Below, in pieces: positions 1 to 11,454 of a DNA stretch of 64,000 nucleotides. A program made the position numbers and the translations under genes. Each line of letters begins with the position of its first letter. Position 1 is the first letter of the stretch. Source of the DNA: Dermacentor variabilis (taxonomy: Eukaryota > Arthropoda > Arachnida > Ixodida > Ixodidae); the NCBI RefSeq assembly GCF_050947875.1, contig NC_134573.1, positions 62,907,815 to 62,971,814 on the forward strand, in the 5' to 3' direction. The notes under the pieces are model-generated. The model saw only the letters and a program-made list of their open reading frames with translations. It made no database searches and was not told the origin of the DNA.

Positions 1-464
1 CGCCAAAGCTTCCCATCATGATGTAGTCCCGGTTACCACAGCGGTAGAGGCTTCGGACAAAACCAGACATCGGCTACAGTGCCTGCTCACCTCCATCCAC
101 CCAGACCCTCGAGTGGGTAGTGACAGGGCCCCCAAGCCGCTTCCAGGGAACGCCCTCTCCAGAAGAGACCGTTGCACACTCCTGCGCTTACGGACTGGCG
201 GCACCTGGACTGCGGCCCGGCTGTACGCCAAGGGCCACGCCACGTGACCTGCCTGCAAGAGGTGCGGGGACCCCGAGACTGGAGAACCTTCTCTGTGCCT
301 GCCCATCCTTGGCGCAGGAACCCTTCACAGTGATCAACACTTACAGACCCCACGGCCTTCCAGCGGCCACACAGAATGACCTGCTGTTCCCGGTGTTTCC
401 CCAGCCCTCTGCGCTGCGAAGACTGCTGGAGTTTATAAATTCTGCGGGAATAGACACCCCATAA
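1..464 (+). mobile_element. C-terminal remnant of an RNase H-type LINE ORF2
   Basis: This is the far C-terminal part of a non-LTR retrotransposon polyprotein, beyond the RNase H domain. One plus frame reads about bases 96-285 with the Cys motif PACKRCGDPET. Another frame continues it with LLCACPSLAQ and ends in a TAA at 462-464. A Cys-x2-Cys followed by a Leu-rich stretch and a second Cys pair is the usual distal zinc-binding tail of I/R1/LOA-group LINEs. There is one in-frame TGA near base 246 and a frameshift near base 285, so it is dead. The upstream part lies outside the window. RTE-1 starts directly after the stop codon. The exact clade is uncertain. Confidence 0.65.
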
Positions 465-561
465 GCTCCTGCTTGCAATAGAAGTCGGCGGTAACACCGT
501 TAGACAGGATACCAGTAAGCTATCGCAGGAGACCAAAGATCTGATCAAGAAGCGTCAATGT

Positions 562-747
562 ATGAAAGCCTCTAACTCTACAGCTACACTAGAAATGGCA
601 GAACTTTCCAAGTTACTCAACAAGCGTAAGACAGCTGACATAAGGAAGAATAATATGGATAAAATTGAACATGCTCTCAGGAACGGAGGAAGCCTAAACG
701 CAGTGAAGAAACTAGGAAATGGCAAGAATCAGATGTATGCGTTATGA
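562..747 (+). pseudogene. RTE-1 linker fragment
   Basis: A 61-residue open stretch corresponds to the region between endonuclease and RT in RTE elements (MDKIEHALRNGG, then KKLGNGKNQMYAL). It matches RTE-2 at 56,027-56,125 almost residue for residue, where MDRIEHVLRTGRS is found. It ends at a TGA where RTE-2 keeps reading (YALRDKAG), so a point nonsense mutation separates it from the RT frame that begins at 793. It has no independent function. Confidence 0.75.
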
Positions 748-792
748 GACAAATCAGGCATTATCATTACTAATATAGATGAGATAGTTCAA

Positions 793-2019
793 GTGGCTGA
801 GGAGTCCTATAGAGATTTATACAGTACCAGTGGCACCCACGATGATAATGGAAGAGAGAATAGTCTAGAGGAATTTGAAATCCCACAAGTAACACCGGAG
901 GAAGTAAAGAAAGCCGTGGGAGCTATGCAAAAGGGAAAGGCAGTTTGGGAGGATCAGGTAACATCAGATTTGTTGAAGGACGGTGGGCAGATTGTTCTAG
1001 ACAAACTGTCCACCCTGTATACGCAATGCCCCATGACTTCGAGCGCACCGGCATCTTCGAAACACGCGAACATAATCCAAATCCATAAGAAAGTGGACTA
1101 CAAATACTTGCAAAATTATAGACCGATAAGCTTACTGTCCGTTGCCTACAAAGTATTTACTAAGGTAATTGCAAATAGAATCAGGAACACCTTAGACTTC
1201 CCTCAACCAAAGGACGAGGCAGGATTCCGTAAAGGTTACTCAACGATAGACCATATTCACACTATCAATCAGGTGATAGAAAAATGTGCGGCATATAACC
1301 AACCTTTAAAAATAGCTTTCATTGATTACGAGAAAGCGTTTGATTCAGTCGAAACCTCAGCAGTCACGGAGGCATTGCGGAATCAGTGTGTAGATGGGCC
1401 GTATGTAAAGATACTGAAAGATATCTATGGCGGCTCCACAGCCACCATAGTCCTCCATAAAGAAAGCAACAAAATCCCTATAAAGAAAGGCGTCACGCAG
1501 GGAGATAGGATCTCTCCTATGCTATTCACAGCGTGTTTACAGGAGGTATTCAGACACCTGGATTGGGGAGAATTGGGGATAAGAGTTAATGGAGAATACC
1601 TTAGTAACTTGCGATTCGCTGATGAAATTCCCTTGCTTAGTAACTCAGGGGACAAACTGCAATGCTTGCTCACTGACCTGGAGAGGCAAAGCCGAAGGGT
1701 GGGTCTAAAAATTAATCTGCAGAAAACTAAAGTAATGTTTAACAGTCTCGGAAGGGAACAGCAGTTTATGATAGGTAGTGAGGCACTGGAAGTGGTAAGG
1801 GAATACATCTACTTAGGACAGGTAGTGACTGCGGATCCGGATTATGAGACTGAAATAATCAGAAGAATAAGAATAGGCTGGGGTGCGTTTGGCAGGCATT
1901 GTCAGATAATGAACAGCAGGTTGCCATTATCCCTGAAGAGAAAAGTGTATAACAGCTGTGCCTTACCAGTACTCACGTACGGGGCAGAAACCTGGATGTT
2001 TAGGAAAGGGTTCTACTAA
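793..2019 (+). pseudogene. RTE-1 reverse transcriptase, catalytic box FADE
   Basis: A 408-codon open stretch encodes the RT fingers and palm. It contains NYRPISLLSVAYKVF, the motif A region AFIDYEKAFDSVE, motif B GVTQGDRISPMLF, motif C LRFADEIPLL at 1,615-1,626, and the thumb-proximal EYIYLGQVVTADPD. RTE RTs normally have FADD. Here the second catalytic aspartate is glutamate (GAA), which should abolish or strongly reduce polymerisation. The end is also damaged: after AETWMFRKG about 14 bp present in RTE-2 are missing, and the frame stops. The following frame (1,958-2,173) keeps RAMESRMIGVTLRDKKRAHW, part of the conserved C-terminus. Confidence 0.85.
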
Positions 2020-2356
2020 GCAACGAGCTATGGAAAGCAGAATGATTGGTGTAACGTTAAGGGATAAGAAAAGAGCACATTGGGTGAGGGAACAAACTCG
2101 AGTTAATGACATCTTAGTTGAAATCAATAAAAAAATGGGCGTGGGCAGGACATCTAATGAGGAAGGAAGATAACCGATGGTCATTAAGGGTTACGGACTG
2201 CATTCCAAGGGACGGGAAGCGTAGCAGGGGGCGACAGAAGGTTAGGTGGGCGGATTAGATTAAGAAGTTTGCAGGGACAACATGGCCACAATTGCTACAT
2301 GACCGGGGTAGTTGGAGAAGTATGGGAGAGGCCTTTGCCCTGCAGTGGGCGTAACA

Positions 2357-2358
<2 letters not shown>

Positions 2359-2387
<29 letters not shown>
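2359..2387 (+). repeat. (GAT)n tail of RTE-1
   Basis: Nearly ten uninterrupted GAT units follow the coding end of RTE-1. RTE-2 (about 57,760-57,801) and RTE-3 (35,764-35,780, other strand) end in the same trinucleotide, so this is the element's own 3' tail and not an independent microsatellite. Confidence 0.85.
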
Positions 2388-2590
2388 AGTGCCCGCTACA
2401 ACGCTAGCAACATTACTGAGGACTGCCACCTATCGCGCATAGTGGAGTCTATTAGGCCACATTCTCCCTCTTTCTCTACTTTCTCTATCACCTTTTACGT
2501 CCCACTCCCCCTCCTCTAACGACGCTTCGCCGTGCTCCCTCACGGGTTGCAGAATCAAGCATCTTTCCTTTCTTTAGTAGATCGCTATCA
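2388..2590 (+). mobile_element. Probable 3' UTR of the LINE interrupted by RTE-1
   Basis: This stretch is rich in CT runs (CTCTTTCTCTACTTTCTC and similar) and resembles the pyrimidine-rich 3' ends of the other RNase H LINEs in this window. Its position directly after RTE-1 suggests it continues the element whose C-terminus ends at 464. This is inferred from position and composition; there is no homologous copy in the window to align. Confidence 0.4.
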
Positions 2591-5439
2591 ACCGACGCTA
2601 AGCAAAGCGTTCGCTTGTCGGCGGGTGCCAAAGCATGCGGACGCATGTGGGTAGCTGGGCCAAATCAAAACACGCCTAGCGTGTGTACGCACTCGCTTAC
2701 CTACGAGGAGTTCACAACTCGAAGAAACGCTTAGCGGCGTTCAATTGGACATTTATGCTTTCGCATTCACAGCTCTTAAGAAGTGCTGAGGTATTCTCGT
2801 ATTAGTTTTTTTTTCTTAATGTAGTGCGCCTTGACGAGAGGACCCAAAAGGAAAGCATAGGGGACGCAACACCATATCCCGAAGGGTCTGCGGTCTATTC
2901 TCACACGCACTTATACAGACATGCGCTAGCAGATAAGCATGGAGCAAGAAATCACTCCCGCATTTTCAAACCATCCTCAACTCGAAGCTCTTTCTCCACT
3001 CAACGAGTTGAGTTCAGTGGCATCGATCGTTTCTAAAAGACATTAAGCTTCTCGTGGGGTTTGTTTCTGGATGAAGCAGAGTCACAAGTTGTGTCGATGG
3101 GTGGCACTGTCATCGGTTTTTCTTTATGGCAGCGCCACCCGCGGAGAGAGGGGATTATACAAAAATTTTAAAATAAGACGCATGTATAGCACACCTCAGT
3201 GACAGAAACTAGGTGACAGTTTGGCACAGCCCCGTTTCAAGGATAAATCATCGTCATTGAGGCGAAGTGAAGTGAGGAGTGGTAGAGCGTTCGAGAACGC
3301 CGGGCTCAAACTACGAGGGAACACTACGCCATGCTGGAAACCTTTGAAAGGTAAATCTTCGCCAAGCGTTTCCCTTCGTAAAATATTTTCTTCCTTCAAT
3401 CAATTCATAACTGAGAAGGAAAAACTGTAGTGCGTAAGAATAAAGGACGAGATGAGTCTTTGTTTCATTCCCGCTATATATTTTTTCACTTCCTTTCACT
3501 TTTTCTTCCGAAAAAGCTACAGAAATTCTGAGAATTGTCTACTGATGCGTAAGCATTGTTTAGCATTGTTTCTGCTCACTTTGGCTTAGTTGCCTTTCCT
3601 AGGTTTAGCGCATCAAACTATGCCTTTTTAGGTTGCAAACAATGCTTAAGCTTCAGTAGACAATTGTCAGATTTTCTCGCCTCATTCGGCCCCTTCAATC
3701 CAATCGTACCAGTTTAGCCGGAACAATGGCCATGAGCGTGCCTCCACAGAGCAGAGTGGTCGAAATGGAATACCATCTGCTGCAGCAGCACGTGACGCGT
3801 TGCGTGAGGGGAGAGTGCATCGTGACGAGGTCATAGATGTGTTCCATTTCTGACCAGCATCGAGGACAGTTTGCGTGGACAGCTAAGGAGGCACCTGAGA
3901 ATGCTCCGAGGCGAAGTAAAGGAACACGTTTAGAGCCATGTGGAAGATTCTTCTGTGGCGACAAAAAAGTTGAGAAAAGCTAACATTATTTTTTTATTTT
4001 AATATTTGTGCCTGCTAACCCATAAAAAGCACGATAAGACTTACATTAGAGGCCTACGAAACCGTGTCTACATTTTCTTGTGCGCAGACGACTTTCCCGT
4101 CGAGTGTCGAAGGGCTCTGCTCAACCAACACCTTGTTTGGACAAGAAAGTAGCTTACATCGTTTTTTACTTCCATGCTGTCTTCGTGAGTCCGTGTATTT
4201 TGACGTCTTCGTAAGAATCGGAACGACACTTAGGGTGGCCGCTGTCCCCATAGCCATCTAATTTGCCCGTCAGTAATTGGCGTCAATATTGGAGCACAGC
4301 CCATGTAACTCTCGCTGTAGCAAGTCTGTGTTATGGTGCCTAGAGGAGTAGGTGTGCCAGACAAACCGTCTGGAGCGTAGTTCACCAGTTCTCCGCATCG
4401 TGACACAGAAATGGCGCAGCGCTCATTTGAAGGGTAAAAAGGTGCTGAAAGACAGTATCGCCTGGTACTTCTGGCAGACAACACGCAAAAATCAAACCAG
4501 CCTGAGAGAAACGTTCTCGTCTGCGGTACAAAGTTCGTCCATCTATAAGCTATAGGTGTATGTTATTGCGTGTTTCGAAGTCGCTAAAAGATCTGGAAGC
4601 ATCTACAACAAAAATGTGAGCGTCAAGGTTAGTGGAAGTTCCTCTCCTAAGACGGATAACCGCAGGCCACACCAATTAGTGGCGTTGTTTCCACCTCACG
4701 CAAGATCAACATGCACACTTGCTTCTTAGCTCTTCCCAGTAGGTGGGTGGGCCTAAACCAGCATTGTTCTCAGCTCTGAGAAGAGCAGCAGCTGTAGACA
4801 TCAGTTGTGTTCGAACGCTGCTTTTACCAGGAGCTCCTCAAGCGCGATATCACCAAGGTGGTGAATGAAGGTATGCTCACCAAAGGTGCTATGATATGGT
4901 GCTATCGCTCATCTCTATATTATAATGCGCGAGAAAAGAAGAGCGAAACATTATGTGGGGCTGTGCTCATTACGTGCGTGCGTGATAATAACCACAAATT
5001 TACGGTCGGAGAGATCAAAACAAGAAGCTGGGAATGAAGTCGCATGTACGGATTACGACCACCTGAAGATTTACGTGCTGGTGCTTGCGGAGCTTGGGAG
5101 CACTTATTTTCCTGCCTCATGCTCACAGAATGCGGCAGTGGAAGGTTCTATGCCTACCGCGTTTTCTGGTTGAATGAAATTGGACTGTATCGTCACCCTC
5201 AATAAATCACGATTGGAGGCATGTGTGTTTCTATGAAAAGAACCGAGGCCGCACCATAACTCAGCAAGAAGGGTTAGTTCGCTTGTTGCGGAAATGGACA
5301 AAATGTTGCCAGCTACAGCGTTAACGGTACTTAAGATTTTTTCACGAAGCTTTAGGAGATGTGGACGACATCAAGGCTTAATTATATGGGAGCAATAGGT
5401 TGAGCACCAAGAGGAACATTTTTGCTGCAAGCAGTTCTT
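2591..5439. other. No recognisable gene
   Basis: Only short open frames (under 90 codons) on both strands, with no domain motif and no convincing splice-flanked exon. The one structured item is the hairpin element at 3,533-3,665, listed separately. Confidence 0.6.
3533..3665. repeat. Short inverted-repeat (MITE-like) hairpin
   Basis: Bases 3,533-3,561 and 3,637-3,665 are reverse complements with two mismatches (29-bp arms beginning AATTGTCTACTGA), around a 75-bp centre. The size and near-perfect arms fit a miniature inverted-repeat element or the palindromic end of a larger one. No target duplication is obvious. Family unknown. Confidence 0.55.
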
Positions 5440-5585
5440 ACTGGCCATGATGGCTAAGCGGTTATCATATTATAAGGTCGCGAGTTCTGTTAGCTTCCAT
5501 GGCAGACGCATTTAAATGGGCTTCGAATGGAAAGTCCTCTTGTATCTAGTTCTAGGTGCATGTTAAATAACTACAGGACATCTCC
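5440..5585 (+). mobile_element. tRNA-derived SINE (Ruka-like), diverged
   Basis: The A-box-like TGGCTAAGCGG starts at 5,451. A B-box-like GGTCGCGAGTTC lies at 5,476-5,487. The body that follows (about 5,530-5,580) matches in order the reverse complement of the SINE at 14,214-14,425, including the segment corresponding to GGTGCACGTTAAAGAACCCC. This copy is in plus orientation, with many substitutions and a shortened middle. Confidence 0.6.
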
Positions 5586-6206
5586 ATAGCCTGCGTGGCA
5601 ATTATCTCTTGACGTTCAACCTTATAGTTTATTTGATTCAAACGACACTTCGCTGCACCGCAATCACGAAGAAAAACTTCATACTAGTTCGCAGCGCAAA
5701 ACTTCAAAATAACTTCGCTATAGTTCAAAACCGCTAGAACTTCAGTGCCAGCTAGGTTCATGCCTATAAGCTGGAAAGACAATTCCAACATTTCGTATTT
5801 CAACATAGCTAAATTTCGCATGCAGCTTTTCTTGTACTGCCCAGAACTCTAATGTTTAAGCATAAATCTTTACTCTAAATGGCGGCAAAGATAACCGCTC
5901 ACACGCCTGTGTCTGCATTGCGTACGGACGACGACGCGCGCAGGAGCGCCGTAATACTTACAGCTCCCTTCTTGCGTCATGATTCGGAGAAGTTGTGTAC
6001 TACGCTCAGTCAGCGCGCGCTCGGAACATGTGCCTCTCTAGCCACCGTAACTGCATTATACGCGCGTTCCTTGTCCACGCATGCTATCACCTGCGTTCTC
6101 ACTGCGCCTCGGTAAGGCCCACTGAAACGCGCCAGACGTTTCAACGCCCTCGCTTGGACGCGGGGTGTGGATAACTCGAACGCTGCTCAGCAGTGTTCAG
6201 TTCGAC
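5586..6206. other. No recognisable gene
   Basis: The first part is AT-rich with TTCAAAA-type low complexity. From about 5,880 it becomes GC-richer with several CGCGC words. The 78-codon open frame at 5,879-6,115 has no recognisable motif. Confidence 0.5.
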
Positions 6207-6785
6207 ATTGGGCCACTCCAAAATCTAAAATTGGCCCACACCTAAATGTCAAGTTGGCCTAACCTCACATTTGAGGTGTGCCAACCTCAAATTTCAAGTT
6301 GGCCAAACCCCACATTTCATTAATGCCAACTCCAAGCTTCAAGTTGGCCATCACCCATATGTCCTGTTGGCCAAGCCTCCAATTTAAGAAGGTCCTCCCC
6401 CAAATTTCAAGTTGGCTCAACCCTACATTTCAGTTGTGCCAACCCCAAGTTTCAAGTTGACCCCCACCCGAATGTCAAGTTGGCCCAACGCCACATTTCT
6501 TTCGAGCCAACTCGAAGTTCCAAGTTGGCCCACACAAAAATGTCAAGTTTACCAGGTTCCAAATTTCAAGTTGACCGAACCCCACACTTCAATTGTGCAT
6601 TACCCCAAGTTTCATGTTGGCCCGCCCCTAACTTTTAAATTGTGTACCCCTAAATTTGAATTTCGACTTAATGCAAATTTAGTTTGGGCGACTCCCAAAT
6701 TTCTGTTGGCCAACCCCGAAATTTCAAGTTGGCGTACATGCAGATTTTTAGTTGGCCCAACCCCAAATTTGAGCTCGACCACCTC
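6207..6785. repeat. 22-23 bp minisatellite array
   Basis: A degenerate tandem array with a unit close to AAGTTGGCCCAACCCCAAAT plus TTC, about 22-23 bp. Spacing between strong AAGTTGGCC anchors is about 45 or 68 bp, i.e. two or three units, which suggests higher-order repeats. Roughly 25 units fit in the array. Because the unit lacks stops in some frames, a false 170-codon open frame (6,412-6,924) runs through it with a repetitive Trp/Pro/Lys/Phe pattern. Confidence 0.85.
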
Positions 6786-7489
6786 TACTACTATAAGCTT
6801 CGCCGTGCAATTTCTAAGGAGCTCTATGTATCTCGATAGGTATTCTCTTTTGATTTTATTTTTTCGTTTAAATTGTTTCTTATCGCTTAAAGGCTGCCGA
6901 TCATCTACAGTTAAACTATCATAGCGATTTATAGTCAGGTTTGAAAATTGAGCATTTCATTGCAGATAAAAGGCATTAAACTTTTCGCGTAGCAGGGCTG
7001 GGGTGCTTGCCAAAGAATGCTTATGCATTAAAGGTCGGCGCTGCCCTGCGAGAGCCTGCGCTGGGTGGTCTCGTCCCGGTGCATAGAGTTTCATACAATA
7101 ATTACTATAACAAATTCTGGCGCTAGTGTCTACAGGAGGTGTAATGGGGGCGGCTCAGCCAGCATGGGAATTGTGGCAAGTACATCGATTCGCCTAAACA
7201 TCGTCCTTCAGGGGTCAAGCGGCCTTGTGACGGCAAACTCTTCATTTTCCACAAAGTGCATTTTCAACAAGTTGTTCGACGGCAGAATTAGAGCTCAACA
7301 CTTCCAGCGCAGAAGCCCGCTATCGAAACCCTTACGCCGTGCACAATTTCTTTTTTCTTTATTTAGGCACAAGCCTAAATAGGAGTTTGTGATCACAGAT
7401 CATGCTCGTTTTATATGTGTTAAAGCATCTAACACTGACATTTATGAATATTGCAAATAAAGGTAAGGTACGATAACATATTGAGACTA
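6786..7489. other. No recognisable gene
   Basis: T-rich after the minisatellite, then mixed sequence. The 105-codon frame at 7,065-7,382 has no recognisable domain. Confidence 0.5.
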
Positions 7490-7612
7490 CCTTCTGGGGT
7501 TTTACGTGTGAAAATCTTAATCGGATTGTGAGAGACGCCGTAGTGGAGCCCTCCTGTTCAATTTCGGCCACCTGGAGTTCTTTAACGTTGACCCAATGCA
7601 AGCTATAAGCGT
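7490..7612 (-). mobile_element. SINE fragment (Ruka-like body)
   Basis: The plus strand shows GGGGTTTTACGTG, then ACGCCGTAGTGGAG, then GGCCACCTGGAGTTCTTTAACGT in the same order as the SINE at 14,214-14,425, so this copy lies on the minus strand. It holds the 3' body only; the tRNA-like head is missing or unrecognisable. Confidence 0.65.
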
Positions 7613-9892
7613 TCTTGCGTTCCGCCGTCAAGATCTGGTAGGTGCAGCTGAGATCCAACCGGCAAGGTCGATCTCAGTACTACAACGAAGTATCTACTGG
7701 GCTACCACAGTAGTTCAAGTAGCACTTTAGGTAATATAGGAGATAAGTATATATACATACCTCTTCTTCCATTTATTCTGGAAATAGAAGAGAGTGCTCA
7801 GTTAGAAAATTTTTGTATGAGCATCAGTGTACCTGCTGCGTTTGTTTTAAGAGGCAACGGAACGCACCACACTGAGATGGACTGGGCTTGGCTATGCCGC
7901 CTAATATATGCAGGTGCTTCGGACAGTGGCAGAAGTATTAGAGAAATAACAACAGAATTTATGACAATGCAAGTGTTCATTCACTTTTCAGACTCTATGG
8001 AGCATTTGTACATTGGTTATTTACATTAAATTTTCTTGAACGTGTAGCTTAGAGATTGCAGTATAAACTACATTTATTTATATATTTCATTAAGGAACAA
8101 ACTATTTCTGAGAATTCCATAAAAATTGTGTACGATCTAGTTATATCGTATTCGCGTGAGAAACAACAATGAGGTTAAGTGTTTGTAATATTGAAACCAA
8201 TTCTCATTCTACATTATCTGTCCAGTTGTAGGCATATTTTGGTGCGACACCAATAGGAACCTTGATAAGGAGTCCTTGCTTTGCCTTTCGTAAGTGTGAC
8301 AAGAAAAGCACAACAACCAATTTTCTTGTGTGTATAAAACACAATATGCATCAGAAAAGAGCAACATGTTTTTGATTGGGTCGTGCTACGTTTATGGTTT
8401 TTACCAGCTCTTAAGGAGCGATTTATGCATAAAAGGGAGACCGACGACTTGAATGTGCGTGTAGGTTGGTAAATGTGTGTGTCATAATTTACCGATAGGG
8501 GCAAGGCAAAGACGCAAGACTTGTGAATAATGTACACTTGGCCTAGAATATATTAACGTCATAAATAAATCGGGAAATACAGCTTGTGTCAATGTACAGG
8601 TTTAATTTCAATCTACAATCGCAGTAGAAGAGTTCATGAGTGTAGGGATATCTGGAGCCTCCAGTTATTCTACAGATATTTAAAAAAGCAGATCTGCCTG
8701 CAGAAGTAAACGTTATCACGAACTGCCGAAACATATTTTCTTCGTTTTCTGGTACGCAATGTATTTACATAGAAGTCTCAACAATGCGAACTTTACAGCT
8801 CGGTTTATTGAAATTCCCCTCTCATGCTTTTCTATCTCCCTTAAAAATCATGTGGCCATAACAAAAACAAGTTTTCTGCGTTCGTAATCGAAGTTATTCG
8901 ATCGACTCAATCGAACCATTAGTTAGAGGACTACAACAAAACCTGCTAAATTCTTTTAAAAAGCTACTTGAAGTAAAAACATTTTTTCATTAATTCTTAG
9001 GCACAAATTTATGAAAGTTAAGGAATAAAACTACTGAAGGCCCAAGAGACGTTGCTCAATATGTTTCTACGTTGGCAGATTACTATGCTTTCAATTTAAA
9101 CAGTTTGAAACTGCGAAAGCGACCTCCGCGAGAAATAGTCGTAAGAGATGCGAATGCAAAACATAACACCGACATCTTTTGAGCGCGAAGCATTATCACA
9201 ATTAAACACTGGAGATCAGACCTAAGGGAGAATTTGTCATTGAATATGCGCCACAATATAGTGGTGAGAAATGTTTACCTCCTTGTTGCGCTTTTGGTAC
9301 TCAAGGCGGTGTTGAAAGATCCCACTGAAATTCCATCGTATCCCCGTATGGAAGCATTTTACCTTCGAAGAATCAATCATACTTTTCGAAGCACCAACCA
9401 TGACGAGTTCATGTATGTCTCCAAGCGACTGGAAAGAAAACATATTCAACAGTGTATTAGAATTTCATAAATTGTAGTTGTGCCGAGCAATCGACAGGAG
9501 TAGTGGCAAGGCTAGGTGTACCTGTAACTATCATCCTTCATAATGATGTAATATTCTGTCCTTATTGGGAAGTGTTCACAGAGTGCATTTCTTAACTCAC
9601 CATATGTTTACATTTATTGGTTGTCTTTGTTATGGAAGCATCATGTCTGGTGTCGCCATAAGTTCAGTGTGCCTCGACGAGAATGCGTTTGGAATGCCGA
9701 GAAAATAAACTTTCATTTTTCTTCGGATGTGGATTCCAGGGCGATCTGTTCACTGTTTGAGCTTAACGCTCCTTCCAAATAGGATGTCTATCAATGATGC
9801 CTCTGTTAGAGCCTCTGTAATTGCGCACAGTGGAACTAAATAAAGCGTGCGCACAGCTCGGTACGGAGCCATTTTTTTCTCTCTCCTGTCAG
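7613..9892. other. No recognisable gene; isolated polyadenylation signal
   Basis: Open frames at 8,214-8,537 (minus) and 9,234-9,470 (plus) show no known motif. The plus frame at 9,234 has a hydrophobic run (VYLLVALLVLKAVL) but no conserved residues that I can tie to a family. An AATAAA at 9,704-9,709 could end a plus-strand transcript, but there is nothing to link it to an exon. Confidence 0.4.
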
Positions 9893-9930
9893 TATAAATT
9901 CAGTCGCTACCAGGCATTGGAGTCACGCCG
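9893..9930 (+). promoter_or_regulatory. Candidate TATA-type core promoter
   Basis: A TATAAA at 9,893-9,898 is followed 32 bases later by TCA within GGAGTCACGCC (A at 9,925), the usual TATA-to-initiator spacing in arthropods. A CT-rich run lies just upstream (CTCTCTCCTGTC). No coding exon follows that I can recognise, so this could be a chance match or the promoter of an unseen gene or transposon. Confidence 0.25.
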
Positions 9931-11454
9931 AGCAGCAGAACGGTAGTTTCGCTGCAGGCAGGCAGTTTATAGCCGAAACTCAGGGCATACTACAATTACC
10001 GTTAGAGGGATCAGAATACGCCACACATTAACCGCGTATTTTAGTTTACATAGTTAACCCATTTTCTCATTGTGGTTCGTACAAGTACAGTAATATCATT
10101 GTGAACATTCATCTCGTTTCTCAATTTTGTTACTGGCTACTGTCAATCTTTAGGAAATAACAGGAAGTAAACATGCTGTGAAATAATAGCGCTCCATTCA
10201 GCGACAGTAATCCTACTACGATAGATCTCCCACTATGGGCGCTAACCACAGGAGAAAAATATTTTTGCAACGTTCACAGTTTCGGGATAATGGCAGAAAT
10301 GTAATTAGTTTGAATTAATTAGTTAGTTTGAATCTGGGAAAACGCTTTTGTTGCAAGCTTCAGTGCAACAAAACTAACGGCATCAGATGATGAAAATTTT
10401 GGATACGCATGGAATAGCTCTTGCTATTTGATTGGTATTCGATTCGAGAATTCACTATTCGAAGCTGTCAACAGTCCTCCGATTCGTGTACTAAACGGAC
10501 AACAGTTCTGTCTTTCTATTAAGAGAAAGACCGGTTCAAGCGGCAACTCTTCCTATGAATTCTGCTTCAGCAGAAACGCGGTTGCTGTGAAAATGCATCA
10601 GTGGCGCCACAATGCTGAAGCAGTTCTTAATCAGGCTTGTCTCACCTTTGCCAGCCAACATATTTGTTGCCTCAATTCAGCAACCAAATTCATCATTTGG
10701 TCAAGGTGAACTTCTTTCTATTGCTTCAAAATTCTCTGGCGTGCTCGAGTATCGCACTTAGCTCAGTGAACTGGGCACTACGCGCTGCTACATCTATGGC
10801 CACAGCGCTGATTGCTACGGCCATAGCCTTGGTGCACGAGGTAAGCTCACATTTCCTGTGCTTTATATTTAAGTTTAAGGTTGAGTTGACATCCAGCTGT
10901 TGACGCTGTTAGGTGTATGAAGGAACATAAATAATCGTTTTGTCTCTAAGCGCACTTAAGCAGAGTCAGCAGAAACTTTATATATTCATTTAATTATTTA
11001 TTATTTCACTATTGCTTTAATTATTTAGTTTTTGATCATACGATTACCGCAATGCTGCGCTGGCAACGAATTGACGTCAACGGTCACCTGACTAGCTTGT
11101 AGGTTTTACATTTTACGTTGTGTAAAGTTGAAAATATTCGTTATTCCATGGTTACTTTTCTCGAATATTCGTTCGTAATCGATCCGATTACAACGTTATT
11201 GGAGCGCCGCTAAGAAAACAGCTTGATGTGCTCACCCAGAAAGGACTGGCCAGATACACATCCCCACAAGCACTTCTCCTTTTCTGGGTTTGGTGTATTG
11301 ACATCCGGGCCTCTTTTGTGGCCTGTTGTGTGGCCTTCGGATGGAACTAAAGTTAATTTTAATCAACTATGCGCAGCTCCCGCGCTACTTATCATCCCGT
11401 AGAAATTGCGTATTACTGCGGTACATTGTCTCGTGCGATGTTATCATCGTTCAT
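9931..11454. other. No recognisable gene
   Basis: Several ATTCGA-type words (10,430-10,460 and 11,130-11,180) give local self-similarity. An open frame at 10,637-10,903 ends near a good donor-like GAG/GTAAGC (about 10,840), but the encoded Ala-rich peptide matches nothing and no acceptor is clear. Confidence 0.4.

Larger units (their letters stand above)
466..2387 (+). mobile_element. RTE-clade LINE copy 1 (RTE-1), 5'-truncated
   Basis: This non-LTR retrotransposon has lost its endonuclease half. It starts in the EN-RT linker: bases 475-530 nearly repeat bases 55,905-55,962 of RTE-2. It then carries the RT domain, a C-terminal domain in broken frame at about 2,020-2,340, and a GAT microsatellite tail, as RTE elements typically have. 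It sits between the stop codon of the preceding LINE and what looks like that LINE's 3' UTR, so it is a nested insertion. The flanks AAGCTCCTGCT and AAGTGCCCGCT are a possible decayed TSD. Confidence 0.85.

Noticed and set aside
87..548. 153-codon minus frame at the window start
   Set aside because: Antisense shadow of the LINE C-terminal coding region and of the RTE-1 start.
6207..6785. Possible CRISPR-like array (regular short repeats)
   Set aside because: Repeats are contiguous and degenerate without unique spacers, and the setting is a eukaryotic genome.
6412..6924. 170-codon plus frame
   Set aside because: Runs through the minisatellite; composition follows the DNA repeat unit and no start context or domain supports a gene.
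10637..10903. Ala-rich frame ending near a GTAAGC donor
   Set aside because: No acceptor, no conserved peptide and no Cys or other family pattern; too weak to call an exon.
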